38,625 nucleotides of DNA. It comes from JAVBLV01 sp031553195. Lineage in GTDB: Bacteria > Bacteroidota > Bacteroidia > Bacteroidales > P3. The position numbers and the translations under genes were made by a program. Location: contig JAVBLV010000022.1 in assembly GCA_031553195.1 (NCBI GenBank), positions 1-38,625 on the forward strand, written 5' to 3'. The notes beneath the pieces were generated by a model. It saw only the letters and a list, made by a program, of their open reading frames with translations, was not told the origin of the DNA and made no database searches. Below, piece after piece: positions 8,399 through 17,396 of the stretch. Each line of letters begins with the position of its first letter. The stretch's first letter is position 1.

Positions 8399-9166
8399 CT
8401 ATCGTTTAGTGCATTTAAAAATGGTTTCGCGTTCTCCATTTCCAAGCGAATAACGTCTTTGTATTTCTTCTGAGAACGTTGATACGTAATCAATTTGTTC
8501 AACTATAAATCCGCCCTTAGCTATTCGATCATAAATATCTGTTCCATGCAAACGCAACACATCCGGTTCGGTATAATGTTGCAAACGTTCTTTTACCGTA
8601 TGAACGTCCGGAGACTCATATGTTGACGGTGCATTTTTATTAACCAGGGTCAAAATCAAAGCAATTCCATCCGGCTTCAGAACCCTGAACATCTCTTTTA
8701 CAGCAAGAAGTTCATCCGGTATGTAACCCAAAACATGGGAACAAATAATATAATCGAATGATGCATCAGGATATGGAATCCGGGTAATATCTATTTGCTC
8801 GTCGGCATAATTAGCATTAATGTCTCCATTAACATAATGCAAAGTAGGAGTCTGTTTAAACAATCTGTATAACCCTTCTTCCGGAGCAAAATGCAGCAAT
8901 GATTTTTTTTGAGTAAAAATATTTGTTTCGTTTTGCAGGTAAAATAACAACAACCTCGTACGTTCAAGCGAACTACAATAAGGACATTTGGCGTTTTTTC
9001 TGATTCTTACCGCTCCCTTCGACTTAAACTTCCGGAAAGATTTATTGCACACATTACATGTATATGTTGTTCCCCTATAAAAAACAGAAGTCAACCTATT
9101 CACATACATCCATGTTATTAATCTTAACCTTTCGGGAAAAATGGCTCTGTATAAATTTTTCAACAT
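8399..9166 (-). CDS. SAM-dependent methyltransferase with N-terminal zinc ribbon
   Basis: A 255-residue cytoplasmic enzyme. Residues 37-64 form a zinc-ribbon-like unit with CxxC pairs C37/C40 and C61/C64. A class I Rossmann methyltransferase follows: LLHFAPEEGLYRLF at about 90-103 replaces the usual glycine-rich motif I, NGDI is the acidic loop, and YPDASFDYIICSHVLGYIPD with RVLKPDGIALI are motifs IV-VI of the Methyltransf_11 type. In relatives this architecture occurs among sugar or cell-surface polymer genes, consistent with the deacetylase downstream, but the methyl acceptor cannot be told. The ATG at 9166 opens the first residue of the MLKNLYRAIFP start typical of the group. Confidence 0.82.
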   Translation of the reverse strand: MLKNLYRAIFPERLRLITWMYVNRLTSVFYRGTTYTCNVCNKSFRKFKSKGAVRIRKNAKCPYCSSLERTRLLLFYLQNETNIFTQKKSLLHFAPEEGLYRLFKQTPTLHYVNGDINANYADEQIDITRIPYPDASFDYIICSHVLGYIPDELLAVKEMFRVLKPDGIALILTLVNKNAPSTYESPDVHTVKERLQHYTEPDVLRLHGTDIYDRIAKGGFIVEQIDYVSTFSEEIQRRYSLGNGERETIFKCTKR

Positions 9167-9332
9167 CTTGTCTTGTATAACAACTTTTATCAGAACAAAA
9201 CATCGCTTGAGGACAATTGCTCAAAAAAATAAAATATACTAATTATCCCTTCGATCCTTCTATACGAACCCAATAATTGAAAAGGAAAGCTCTTTTGAAC
9301 CTTTGATACAAATACAATCCTCTCAATTTTTT

Positions 9333-10286
9333 TTACTTGCGGGCAATGGCTTTTAGCGAAGCGTCAACAATATTAGCGGCTTTAAGCCCATATTTAACCA
9401 TTAATTCTTCGGGCGTTCCCGATTCTCCGAATTTATCGTTAACTGCAACAAATTCCATTGGTTTAGGATTATTCAAAGCTAATAACTGGGCAATGCTGTC
9501 TCCCAGTCCGCCATTAAAGAAATGCTCTTCGCAAGCGACCGCGCAAGAAGTTTTAGCCACAGATTTTAAAATAGCTTCTTTGTCAAGGGGTTTTATAGTG
9601 TGTATATTTATAACTTCGGCAGAAATTCCTTTTTCATATAAAATTTTCGAAGCTTCCAGCGCTTCCCAAACCAGATGTCCTGCAGCAAAAATAGAAACAT
9701 CCGTTCCTTCTGTTAACAGTTGCGCTTTCCCTATTTCAAATACTTGGTTTTCGGGACTAAAGTTAGCTACTTTAGGGCGTCCGTAACGTAAATAAACAGG
9801 CCCTTGGTAGTTTACGACTGACAATACAGCCGCTTTGGTTTGATTGGCGTCGCAAGGAACGATAACCGTCATATTAGGAAGCATCTTCATCAATCCGATA
9901 TCTTCCATAATCTGGTGCGTAGCGCCGTCTTCGCCTAATGTAATTCCGGCATGAGACGCACAAATCTTCACATTTTTATTTGAATAAGCTATCGATTGGC
10001 GAATTTGGTCGTAGACCCTGCCCGTAACAAAATCGGCAAATCCGCCTGCAAAAGGAATTTTATTGCCGATGGTCAATCCTGCGGCAATCGTAATCATATT
10101 AGCTTCGGCAATACCGCATTGTATAAAACGATCCGGAAACTCCTTCTGAAAAGCATCCATTTTCACAGATCCCGTCACATCTGCGCAAAGAGCTAGTACA
10201 TTCTGATTTAACTTGCCCGCTTCCAACAATCCTTCCCCAAATCCGGCGCGCGTTTCTTTGAAATTTATCGGTTCATAACGTTTCAT
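9333..10286 (-). CDS. Transketolase, C-terminal subunit
   Basis: A 317-residue protein with the pyrimidine-binding and C-terminal domains of a split transketolase. Residues 55-64 (QCGIAEANMI) hold the Glu that activates thiamine diphosphate (E61), and ASHAGITLGEDGATHQ and YLRYGRPKV are characteristic. It pairs with the N-terminal subunit encoded at 11830-12678 to transfer two-carbon ketol units in the non-oxidative pentose phosphate pathway. Genes for the two halves normally abut; here a VWA-protein gene lies between them, all on the same strand. A gap of 120 bases separates this gene from the VWA gene, with no terminator seen, so a three-gene operon is likely. Confidence 0.92.
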   Translation of the reverse strand: MKRYEPINFKETRAGFGEGLLEAGKLNQNVLALCADVTGSVKMDAFQKEFPDRFIQCGIAEANMITIAAGLTIGNKIPFAGGFADFVTGRVYDQIRQSIAYSNKNVKICASHAGITLGEDGATHQIMEDIGLMKMLPNMTVIVPCDANQTKAAVLSVVNYQGPVYLRYGRPKVANFSPENQVFEIGKAQLLTEGTDVSIFAAGHLVWEALEASKILYEKGISAEVINIHTIKPLDKEAILKSVAKTSCAVACEEHFFNGGLGDSIAQLLALNNPKPMEFVAVNDKFGESGTPEELMVKYGLKAANIVDASLKAIARK

Positions 10287-10406
10287 AAACAGATCCTTTT
10301 TATTTTATAGCTCAAGGGAGCATCTATCGCTTTTTTTTATTTCTTTCTATTGATAATTCTTTTTGAGTCTCTCTCTCCTACTCAGAAAATGTCAATCAAT
10401 TCCTCT

Positions 10407-11804
10407 TTATTTTCCAAAAATGACATTGGTTGTCTGTCCTGATTCTATTCTAAATTCTCTGACCATAGAATCGGAAGTTCTTCCCTTATTTTTTGTCCGT
10501 ATAACCACAAAATACTTACCCGGAAGAAGATATAAATTTTCTACTGCTTTATTTTCATCCAAAGGGCAAACCCATTCCAATTTGTCGTCGTCTTTTTGAG
10601 CGAATAAATATCCGGTGACAATATCCTTTCCTTTATTAATAATGACCAGGCCTTGCGTTGGAATTTCGAGCCTTGTGACGGAGCTTTGGAATATTTCGAC
10701 ATTTTTTAATTGTAAGCGAGGTAAACTTAAAATTTCCACATCGTATTTTCCTATCGAGTATTCTCTCTTTTCATTTAGATTTTGCCAACCGATAATTTCA
10801 TTTTTACCGGCTTCCTTTAGAATAATATTAGCATTCATATCGGGCAAATTTGTTTTGCCTACCGGTTTTATGATCAAAGAACCTTGCGGAGCCTTCGCCG
10901 TTATTACATTCATTTGGTAAGGATCGAAGGTAAGGTTTTTCAGAATTATAGGAGGAACCGTATGTATTGTCAAATCATATGTAATCAAAGGATCCAGAAG
11001 AAAAGTGTCGGGCAACGAGTTAGGCGTAAGAGCATGTATGAAATTATATTTGACGAGTCCGCTGTTTCTATCATAAAAAGTCAGGGGAATATTGGTTTCT
11101 GTGGGATTTCCATGACTATCCAATAACTTGACCAGAACATGCGCCTGGCTTAAACTCACATTTTCCAAATTACGAAGCGTAGAAATGAAATTATCTTCAT
11201 TTTTTACAGAATAAAAAGGACCTGCGCAATCGTAGTTACTTTCGAGACTGTCTTTATTGCCGATACCGATTACAAACGTTTTGGTAATGGTTCCACTTCG
11301 CTGAATATCAACAGAAACAGAACAAATATCGCCCTCGCAATCGTCAACGCCATCAGTAATAATGACAACCAGATTTCTGCAATTATTGCAAGACGGAAAG
11401 TCGTTCAGCGAATTTGATAGCGCGCTGGCAACCGTACAATTCCCTTTAGGCACTAATGTTTTTATTTTGTTTTTTATCTTAAGGATATTATTCTTTTCAA
11501 AGGGAACTTCCAGGCGGGTGCCGAATGCATTTTTATTTAAATGACCGAATACGCGTAAGGCAACTTGAACGGTTGAATCGGTTTCTACGCTATCCAGAAA
11601 CCGGTTTAAAACCGCTTGCGTTACTTTTATTTTGGAATCGCTTTGCCATTTTCCCCACATACTGCTCGAACAGTCGAGAATAAATAATATTCTCGTTTTT
11701 GCCACGCCTGATTCGGATTCCTTTTTTTTAGGTTGTCCGAAGGCGTTTCCGCAAAAAAGAAACACAACCGATAGAAACAATATGAAACATCTTCGAGAAA
11801 ACAT
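10407..11804 (-). CDS. Exported von Willebrand factor A domain protein
   Basis: A 465-residue protein starting at the ATG at 11804, which gives a clean signal peptide (1-23, ending NAFG-Q); a longer frame back to 11885 would overlap the transketolase gene. The VWA domain spans about 38-235 and has a complete MIDAS: D44-C-S46-S-S48, T124 and D151 in IITDGVDDC. Cysteine pairs (139/142, 156/162) may form disulphides in the periplasm. Residues 240-465 look like repeated beta-rich domains. It probably binds a partner protein through Mg2+ at the MIDAS; the partner is unknown. It starts 25 bases after the transketolase N-half stop and sits between the two halves, an unusual place for an exported protein gene. 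Confidence 0.8.
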   Translation of the reverse strand: MFSRRCFILFLSVVFLFCGNAFGQPKKKESESGVAKTRILFILDCSSSMWGKWQSDSKIKVTQAVLNRFLDSVETDSTVQVALRVFGHLNKNAFGTRLEVPFEKNNILKIKNKIKTLVPKGNCTVASALSNSLNDFPSCNNCRNLVVIITDGVDDCEGDICSVSVDIQRSGTITKTFVIGIGNKDSLESNYDCAGPFYSVKNEDNFISTLRNLENVSLSQAHVLVKLLDSHGNPTETNIPLTFYDRNSGLVKYNFIHALTPNSLPDTFLLDPLITYDLTIHTVPPIILKNLTFDPYQMNVITAKAPQGSLIIKPVGKTNLPDMNANIILKEAGKNEIIGWQNLNEKREYSIGKYDVEILSLPRLQLKNVEIFQSSVTRLEIPTQGLVIINKGKDIVTGYLFAQKDDDKLEWVCPLDENKAVENLYLLPGKYFVVIRTKNKGRTSDSMVREFRIESGQTTNVIFGK

Positions 11805-11829
11805 AAATTCCTTTATTTTAAAGTCGTTA

Positions 11830-12678
11830 CTAATAATCTCCCAACGTCTCCTGCAACTGCGCCAATGCAATATCCTTTTGCTCATTATTAGGCGCTACTC
11901 CGTGGTACTTATTGGTTCCCTGCATAAAGTCAACACCGTAACCCATTTCCGTTTTCATAATAATCATAACGGGTTTCCCTTTCCCTGTAAGCGTTTTGGC
12001 ATGTTGCAGCCCTTCTGTAACCTGAGTCAAGTCATTTCCGTTTTTGATTTCCATAACTTCCCATCCGAAAGCGCTCCATTTCCCTTTTATGTCGCCAAGA
12101 GAAAGAATATTGTCGACAGTACCGTCAATTTGTTGGTTGTTATAATCAATAGTGGAAATAAGATTATCTATTTTTTTTGCTCCGGCAAACATAGCCGCCT
12201 CCCAAATTTGTCCTTCCTGGATTTCGCCGTCGCCGTGCAAAGTAAAAACAAAATTCGGATCGCCGTTCATCTTTTTTGCGACAGCGGCTCCAATTCCGAC
12301 AGACAATCCTTGTCCTAAAGACCCTGAAGCAATCCGGATACCCGGCAAATTCGTGGAAACAGACGGATGCCCTTGCAAACGGGAACCTAATTTACGAAAA
12401 GTAGCCAACTCGCTTACAGGAAAATATCCCGAACGAGCCAATGCGCTGTACCAAACCGGTGAAATATGACCGTTTGATAGGAAGAAAAGGTCTTGCCCCT
12501 TATCTTCTATCGTAAAATTCAGAGGATCATGTTTCATAACATGAAAGTATAAAGCGGTAAAGTATTCCGTACATCCTAAAGAACCCCCTGGATGCCCGGA
12601 AGCTGCGCCATTAGTCATCCTAATAATATCCCTTCGTATTTGCGAGGCAATACGCTGTAGCTGAATAATATCATTCAT
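11830..12678 (-). CDS. Transketolase, N-terminal subunit
   Basis: A 282-residue thiamine-diphosphate-binding half of transketolase. Key residues: H29 in SGHPGGSLG, H71 in SNGHISP, H104 in LQGHPS, and the cofactor motif GDG (149-151) ending at N180 in TIDYNNQQIDG. I start it at the ATG at 12678: a full promoter (TTTG box 12731-12734, TATCTTTG 12704-12711) lies inside the alternative longer frame that begins at 12801. It heads a probable operon with the VWA gene and the C-terminal half. Confidence 0.93.
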   Translation of the reverse strand: MNDIIQLQRIASQIRRDIIRMTNGAASGHPGGSLGCTEYFTALYFHVMKHDPLNFTIEDKGQDLFFLSNGHISPVWYSALARSGYFPVSELATFRKLGSRLQGHPSVSTNLPGIRIASGSLGQGLSVGIGAAVAKKMNGDPNFVFTLHGDGEIQEGQIWEAAMFAGAKKIDNLISTIDYNNQQIDGTVDNILSLGDIKGKWSAFGWEVMEIKNGNDLTQVTEGLQHAKTLTGKGKPVMIIMKTEMGYGVDFMQGTNKYHGVAPNNEQKDIALAQLQETLGDY

Positions 12679-12703
12679 ACAAACGAAAACATTTATTTTG
12701 TTG

Positions 12704-12734
12704 CAAAGATACAAAATGGGGTTGAAAAGACAAA
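12704..12734 (-). promoter_or_regulatory. Promoter of the transketolase operon
   Basis: On the minus strand, TTTG (12734-12731), a 19-base spacer and TATCTTTG (12711-12704) match the Bacteroidota consensus TTTG-N19-21-TAnnTTTG. Transcription would begin about 20 bases before the ATG at 12678. Confidence 0.75.
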
Positions 12735-12886
12735 TAAAGGATATAAAATATTGCAAAACAGCATTTTTTATTTTTTCCGGTAGGAGGTATATCCCTGACA
12801 AAAATACGATTAGGGATTAAAAAGAGGAAATAAAGTTCCAGGGAGCGCAATAAATAACAAATATAAATCTCATTAATCAGATAAAG

Positions 12887-13867
12887 TCATAAGATATAGA
12901 CATTTATAAAAGAGAATAAAATAAACAACATCAATACTATATTGTAGAAATTAAGCTTCTTATTTCCAAAAAGAAACAGACAAAATAACAAACTAAAAGG
13001 AACAGAAAAGAAACCAAGTCCCAAGCGGAAAGAACCGAGGCTTAAAAACAAAATAAGAGCCAGAAGCAAATAATACATGATGATGTTACATTTTTTACGG
13101 AAAAAAACCACATGTCCATGCATAGAACTGTATAAAGCAATAACAGAGAACGTAAAAAATATTACGACAAAAACAAGATAAGGAATATCAAATAAAGTTA
13201 TATCCGGAAATAAATTGGGAAAAGTCCGGAAGTTGCTACGAAGACTTTCTATCTGAATAAATAATTCGTCCGTCAAAAAAAGGAATGTCGCCACAAAAAG
13301 GAAAGGGGCCAAAAATCCTAGAATAGAAACAAACCACTCTCTCCAATGATAACTTTTATAAATGATGAAAACAATAATAATCAGCAACCAATAAATAAGA
13401 GCCGGCAAATAAAACAACGTTGCCATCGAAAAAAGAAGACTACTTATATAAATTTTCCCCAAAGAGTCTCCAGAATGCGCGCTTTGAAATAATGCCCGAA
13501 GTCCCAATATTAAAAACAAGTTCACAATAATTACGGGAGTTAAAGTAAGCGCGACGTGATCGTAACTCATCAACAAAATATAAATAAAAGCGGGAAGTAA
13601 AGTTGTTTTTGGAATTAATCCGTTTTCGGTAAAAATAAAATTCACCAAAAATCCTTCGCAAATTACCAAAACAAAAGCGGCAACAACAACTGAGATAATT
13701 GGAAGGGAGCGAATAACGTCATACAACAAATTATACAACGGAGAAGCAAAAGCCGGTTTAAAAACAGCTTCAGGATTAGCGAATGAATGGAGCCACAGTA
13801 ATGTGGAAATCAGAAAAATAAGTATGAGTTGTAGAAAATAATTTGTTTTGAAAATCTTTATCAGCAT
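12887..13867 (-). CDS. Polytopic membrane protein, DUF6427-like
   Basis: A 326-residue, very hydrophobic protein with about eight or nine transmembrane helices and short polar loops. The opening MLIKIFKTNYFLQLILIFL, the ENGLIPKTTLLPAFIYILL segment and the DxVxLTP motif in the middle resemble the Bacteroidota DUF6427 family, which has no established function and which, from memory, often sits near upp; upp is found here at 18058. It follows the SprT-like gene by 108 bases in the same direction. No catalytic motif can be seen. Confidence 0.65.
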   Translation of the reverse strand: MLIKIFKTNYFLQLILIFLISTLLWLHSFANPEAVFKPAFASPLYNLLYDVIRSLPIISVVVAAFVLVICEGFLVNFIFTENGLIPKTTLLPAFIYILLMSYDHVALTLTPVIIVNLFLILGLRALFQSAHSGDSLGKIYISSLLFSMATLFYLPALIYWLLIIIVFIIYKSYHWREWFVSILGFLAPFLFVATFLFLTDELFIQIESLRSNFRTFPNLFPDITLFDIPYLVFVVIFFTFSVIALYSSMHGHVVFFRKKCNIIMYYLLLALILFLSLGSFRLGLGFFSVPFSLLFCLFLFGNKKLNFYNIVLMLFILFSFINVYIL

Positions 13868-13975
13868 AAGTTACATCCAATATTCCGGAATCAATCAATT
13901 AGAAGGCATTCCTTCCTCTCTTCGATGAATTTCAAATTTTTAAACGATTACTACTTAATATCTGCGGAACATCCC

Positions 13976-14611
13976 CTACCCTTGTCCTTCTATGGTTATG
14001 CGCCTTACCAACGCATTTGCCGAAACAAGATACAATCTATTATCATCCAATGATTTGCATTTACATCTCGTTCGGACTTTTTCGATTAGTAAAAACATTT
14101 TGTCCGACAACTCAAATGAACAGCCACAGTCAAGTTCCGAAAGAAATATCCTGTCGATTCCCTGATTTTTAGGATTGTACTTTTGAAGAACTCTTACCAC
14201 TTCTTTATCTTTCACAATCGTAGCCGACGGATTTTTAATATGTTCTTGCAACGCCGAAGCCAAATCTTCCGGAAAAACGTTTTTCCCAATGTAATAGCTT
14301 ACAAAGCGCCTGAATTCGTTTTTCCACTCTTCGCCATGAGAACTAACCCTGTTTTTATATTGCAAAAAAACATTAAGATGCGCAAATTCGTGCAGGCTCA
14401 CCAATAAAAAAGCAAATTTACTCAAATTCCCGTTGATGGTTATTTGGTGATTGACATACTTACCCTGAGGGCAACGATAATCTCCTAATTTTGTTTTTCG
14501 GGCATTAGTAATTTTAAAATGAACCTGATTTTTTTTCAAAAAATGAAAAATATCGGAAACCGTTTCGGCAGGAAGGTATTTTTGCAAAAGAGCATCTTCT
14601 TTATTTGTCAT
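13976..14611 (-). CDS. SprT-like zinc metalloprotease-fold protein
   Basis: A 211-residue protein. The SprT signature is H74-E75-x-x-H78 in SLHEFAHLNVF with H92 in SSHGEEW as a third ligand. Two C-x-C pairs (C162/C164 in DCGCSFEL, C183/C185 in RCKCKSL) make the C-terminal zinc ribbon. The family includes the SPRTN protease core, but the bacterial proteins lack an assigned substrate. The ATG at 14611 gives the usual MTNKEDALLQKYLPAE start; the frame is open for 46 more codons upstream, but these overlap the lipoprotein gene. It lies 22 bases after that gene's stop, in the same operon. Confidence 0.85.
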   Translation of the reverse strand: MTNKEDALLQKYLPAETVSDIFHFLKKNQVHFKITNARKTKLGDYRCPQGKYVNHQITINGNLSKFAFLLVSLHEFAHLNVFLQYKNRVSSHGEEWKNEFRRFVSYYIGKNVFPEDLASALQEHIKNPSATIVKDKEVVRVLQKYNPKNQGIDRIFLSELDCGCSFELSDKMFLLIEKVRTRCKCKSLDDNRLYLVSANALVRRITIEGQG

Positions 14612-14633
14612 ATGAAACGCCTTGACAAAGTAT

Positions 14634-14819
14634 TTATATTTTTGAAAAATGATAGGTTTCAGCAAACGCGTCTTCGCTATGCTTTCCATGATAACTAAAA
14701 GACGGACAGTTGCAATCATTTGATTTCCTTTTCTTTTTATAATAGCCATTTTGGGAGCTATGACAAGAAATCAAAAATAAAAAAGAAAAAAGAAGAAAGA
14801 AACAATTTATCGATTTCAT
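14634..14819 (-). CDS. Small lipoprotein with CxCP motif
   Basis: A 61-residue protein with a short hydrophobic signal (about 1-18) and a lipobox ending in LISC, so it should be a lipoprotein with Cys at about residue 19. The mature part is basic (YYKKKRKS) and contains NDCNCPSFSYHG, a C-x-C-P motif that may bind metal or form a disulphide. The ATG at 14819 is supported by a promoter at 14862-14893, inside which a longer alternative frame would have to start. It precedes the SprT-like gene. I do not know a named family for it. Confidence 0.7.
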   Translation of the reverse strand: MKSINCFFLLFSFLFLISCHSSQNGYYKKKRKSNDCNCPSFSYHGKHSEDAFAETYHFSKI

Positions 14820-14861
14820 CTGTTTATTCCCTGATTTTAAATAAGTCGAAATTCTGCCTTG

Positions 14862-14893
14862 CAAAATTAGCGCGTTCATTTCAGAACATCAAA
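14862..14893 (-). promoter_or_regulatory. Promoter of the lipoprotein-SprT operon
   Basis: On the minus strand TTTG (14893-14890), a 20-base spacer and TAATTTTG (14869-14862) fit the Bacteroidota consensus. The predicted leader to the ATG at 14819 is about 35 bases. Confidence 0.7.
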
Positions 14894-14944
14894 GATAAAA
14901 CTCTTTTCGCATAAAAAATATTGTTTTCTTAGTAATTATGAAAA

Positions 14945-14985
14945 TAACAAACAGGCCTGTATTATTTCTGCCGGCCTGTTTGTTA
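14945..14985 (-). terminator. Terminator downstream of the UbiB-type kinase gene
   Basis: A perfect 13-bp stem (TAACAAACAGGCC at 14945-14957 with its complement at 14973-14985) and a 15-base loop, followed on the minus strand by TTTTC. It ends the kinase transcript coming from the right. Confidence 0.8.
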
Positions 14986-15001
14986 CTTCTCGTTTCAGAT
15001 A

Positions 15002-16663
15002 TTAATTATAGTATTTTTTCCTTTTGGTGGAAATACTTTTCAGCAATAGGAAAATAAGCAATATAACCGATAAAATCAATCCCCAACGCCCATACTCGTC
15101 CTGAGGACTGAAAACAGCCAAGATGCTTGAACCGACAAAAATACCGACGACAATAATTACGCTGGCAAAACGGAACGCAATTTGACGCATGGTTCTATCT
15201 AAACCGCTGGATTCTTGTATTTTTATTTCGTGATGAATCTTTCCTTCTTTCAATTTATATAATATCTCGCTTATTTCGGAAGGAAGCGTACGCAATAATG
15301 TAATGTAATCGGAAAAAGAATCATAAATAGCCGACGCTATTTTTCTGGGGTGATATTTTTGCAAAATAAGACGCTTGGCATAAGGCACTATTATGGGCGT
15401 CAACGAAATTTGAGGATCCAGATTACCGGCGAACTTTTGTATAGTAGCCAACGCCTTTACCAGCATAAAAATCCCCGACGGAATCTGCAACTTGTATTTG
15501 ACAAGCACATTGATACACTCCTGCATAATTTCGGCCAAGTCAATTTCATCCAAAGGAACATACGAATGCTTTTTTATTACTTCGTCGATATCGAATTCCA
15601 GTTCGTCTCTTTCGCCGAAAAACTTAGCGTCGCAAAGAGATAAAAGCGCATTGGCAATGGAACGCGTATCTCTGCGGGCAAAACCCAGACAGAAATTTGC
15701 CAGGAAGTTCATTTCGCGCGGACGTAACGAAGCGGCCATTCCGTAATCAATAAATGAAACGACATTCTTTTCCAGAATGAATATATTGCCCGGATGAGGA
15801 TCGGCATGGAAAAACCCATTTTCTAAAATCATTTTCAACAAAGCATTCGCCCCGTTAACCGCAATCTGATGCGTATCAAGTCCGCTTTCCCTGAGCTTCA
15901 TAATATCGTCGGGAGGAATACCTTTTATCTTCTCCATTATCAAAAGCTTCTTCGTAACGTATTGAGGATAGGTTTTAGGCACATATACCGTCGGTTCGTT
16001 TTTAAAAATTTCCATAAACCTCAGTATATTATTCGACTCGTTCCGGTAATCTAACTCTTTCATAATCTTATCCCCAAACTCATTTACAAAACCCACCAAA
16101 TTAATGGCGGCCATTTCGGGATAAGTAGCCACAAACCGTTTGGCCAAATAGCGCAATAAGTACAAGTCTACTTTTATTTTTTCTTCAATACGCGGACGTT
16201 GAATTTTGATAATTACTTCTTCGCCGGTAATGAACTTGGCTTGATATACTTGTCCTATAGAAGCCGCAGCCAGACAATTTTCGTCAAATTCCGAAAAAAG
16301 TTCGTTGATAGGTCTTCCTAATTCTTTTTCGATCAGCCTTATGGCCACAGAATTATCAATAGGTATCGCCTGATTTTGAAGTTTCTTTAATTCATTGCGG
16401 AAATGATCGGATATAATATCCGGCCTGTCGGCCAGAATTTGGCCGAATTTAATATAGGTTGGCCCCAACTCTTCTATGGCAAGCCGTAAACGTTGAGAAG
16501 TGGTGCGTACCTCTTTTTGCGGATTCGGATGTTTTTTGATACGATTGCGTCCCCAACGCGTACGGTAAAACCATTCGCGAAAACCATACTTTATTATGAT
16601 TAATAAAATTTGAAGCGCCCTCTTAAATTCCAATAGATTTCTATATACCTTGAAGATATTCAT
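15002..16663 (-). CDS. ubiB: UbiB/ABC1-type atypical kinase
   Basis: A 553-residue membrane-associated protein kinase-like ATPase. It has the family's KxGQ motif (K72-F-G-Q75 in YIKFGQILADRPDII), the Ala-rich loop AAASIGQVYQA (132-142), K153 in IIKIQRP, the catalytic-loop equivalent HADPHPGN (286-293) and DYG (306-308). Two transmembrane helices close the protein (about 493-515 and 524-543). UbiB-family ATPases support quinone-lipid biosynthesis in proteobacteria and mitochondria. Bacteroidales normally use menaquinone, so the role here is likely lipid or quinone handling, not ubiquinone synthesis as such. A small coiled-coil gene lies 96 bases upstream, same strand. Confidence 0.88.
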   Translation of the reverse strand: MNIFKVYRNLLEFKRALQILLIIIKYGFREWFYRTRWGRNRIKKHPNPQKEVRTTSQRLRLAIEELGPTYIKFGQILADRPDIISDHFRNELKKLQNQAIPIDNSVAIRLIEKELGRPINELFSEFDENCLAAASIGQVYQAKFITGEEVIIKIQRPRIEEKIKVDLYLLRYLAKRFVATYPEMAAINLVGFVNEFGDKIMKELDYRNESNNILRFMEIFKNEPTVYVPKTYPQYVTKKLLIMEKIKGIPPDDIMKLRESGLDTHQIAVNGANALLKMILENGFFHADPHPGNIFILEKNVVSFIDYGMAASLRPREMNFLANFCLGFARRDTRSIANALLSLCDAKFFGERDELEFDIDEVIKKHSYVPLDEIDLAEIMQECINVLVKYKLQIPSGIFMLVKALATIQKFAGNLDPQISLTPIIVPYAKRLILQKYHPRKIASAIYDSFSDYITLLRTLPSEISEILYKLKEGKIHHEIKIQESSGLDRTMRQIAFRFASVIIVVGIFVGSSILAVFSPQDEYGRWGLILSVILLIFLLLKSISTKRKKYYN

Positions 16664-16759
16664 TTGTTAATTATTTGCTGATTTAATATTCATTAAGCGT
16701 TCAGCATGAATAAGTAGATACAAAATGCCGCAATAAATAAAACGGATATAGTTAACTGT

Positions 16760-17050
16760 TTACTTACCGATATTGTCATTCAATTTTTCAATGGATTTTG
16801 ATAAGTCCTTCAATTGTTGTTCTAAATTTTTATTTGATTTGGAAATACCCGAAAGTAATTGCTCTATTACCAACTGATCTTTTACCGTTTCCAAAGCGGT
16901 AAGTATTTGTTCGCCTACTTTTTGACTTTCCAACGCGTCGGTTCCCATTTTTTCCTGCAAAAGTTTACCCACTTTATCAACAAAAGCTTCTTTATCTTGC
17001 AATCCGACCGAAAGTCCAAATCTTAAAAGCATGTTCAATGTACTATTCAT
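16760..17050 (-). CDS. Small coiled-coil protein, phasin-like
   Basis: A 96-residue protein with no signal peptide. A short hydrophobic N-terminus (LNMLLRFGLSVGLQ) leads into a helix with DKEAFVDKVGKLLQEK, then a clear heptad coiled coil from about 50 to 94 (LLSGISKSNKNLEQQLKDL). The layout resembles small phasin-type proteins that coat granules or membranes, and such genes are sometimes found beside UbiB-type kinases, as here. That link is my inference from shape and neighbourhood; there is no motif that proves it. Confidence 0.6.
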   Translation of the reverse strand: MNSTLNMLLRFGLSVGLQDKEAFVDKVGKLLQEKMGTDALESQKVGEQILTALETVKDQLVIEQLLSGISKSNKNLEQQLKDLSKSIEKLNDNIGK

Positions 17051-17194
17051 AATCCTTTGTTTATTAGGTTTTTCTATTTTTATTCACTTACTTCATGTCA
17101 TTCTTGTGCGAATGATTCAATTTTAAAACAAACAACTGTTCATTTTGTTTTTCCAATGGCTTATTTAAAACGGGTTTAGATTCGGTAACTATTT

Positions 17195-17357
17195 AGTAAC
17201 TGTTTAAAAATTTTTCTATGAAGTATTTTGGATCTAAAAACGCTCTTTTTTGTCGGAATTTTTATCAAATAGTTCTGCTATTCTTAAAAAATCCCGTCTG
17301 CAAAATAGCTGTTTTTATCTCTCAAAATCTTTTCCATAAAAATTTAAACAGTTACTT
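17195..17357. mobile_element. MITE-like element, copy 1 (about 163 bp)
   Basis: AGTAACTGTTTAAA at the left end and TTTAAACAGTTACT at the right end are perfect 14-base inverted termini, and the similarity extends inward (TTTTTCTATG and its partner TATGGAAAAG; TAAAAACGC and TAAAAACAGC on the other strand). The interior carries TTCTTAAAAAATCCCGTCTG and GCTGTTTTTATCTCTCAAAA. It encodes no protein. Related copies lie at 25511-25675 and 34382-34509. It fills most of the 346-base gap between the coiled-coil gene and the DUF2135 remnant. Confidence 0.75.
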
Positions 17358-17396
17358 AAAAAATAGCTACTGAATTTTTAGAATATAACCGGAATC

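Noticed and set aside
9337..12469. Long plus-strand frames at 9337, 11632 and 12152
   Set aside because: Shadows of the transketolase halves and the VWA gene, which have full family motifs on the minus strand.
12679..12801. Longer N-terminus for the transketolase N-half
   Set aside because: The extension is hydrophobic and non-homologous, and the promoter at 12704-12734 lies inside it.
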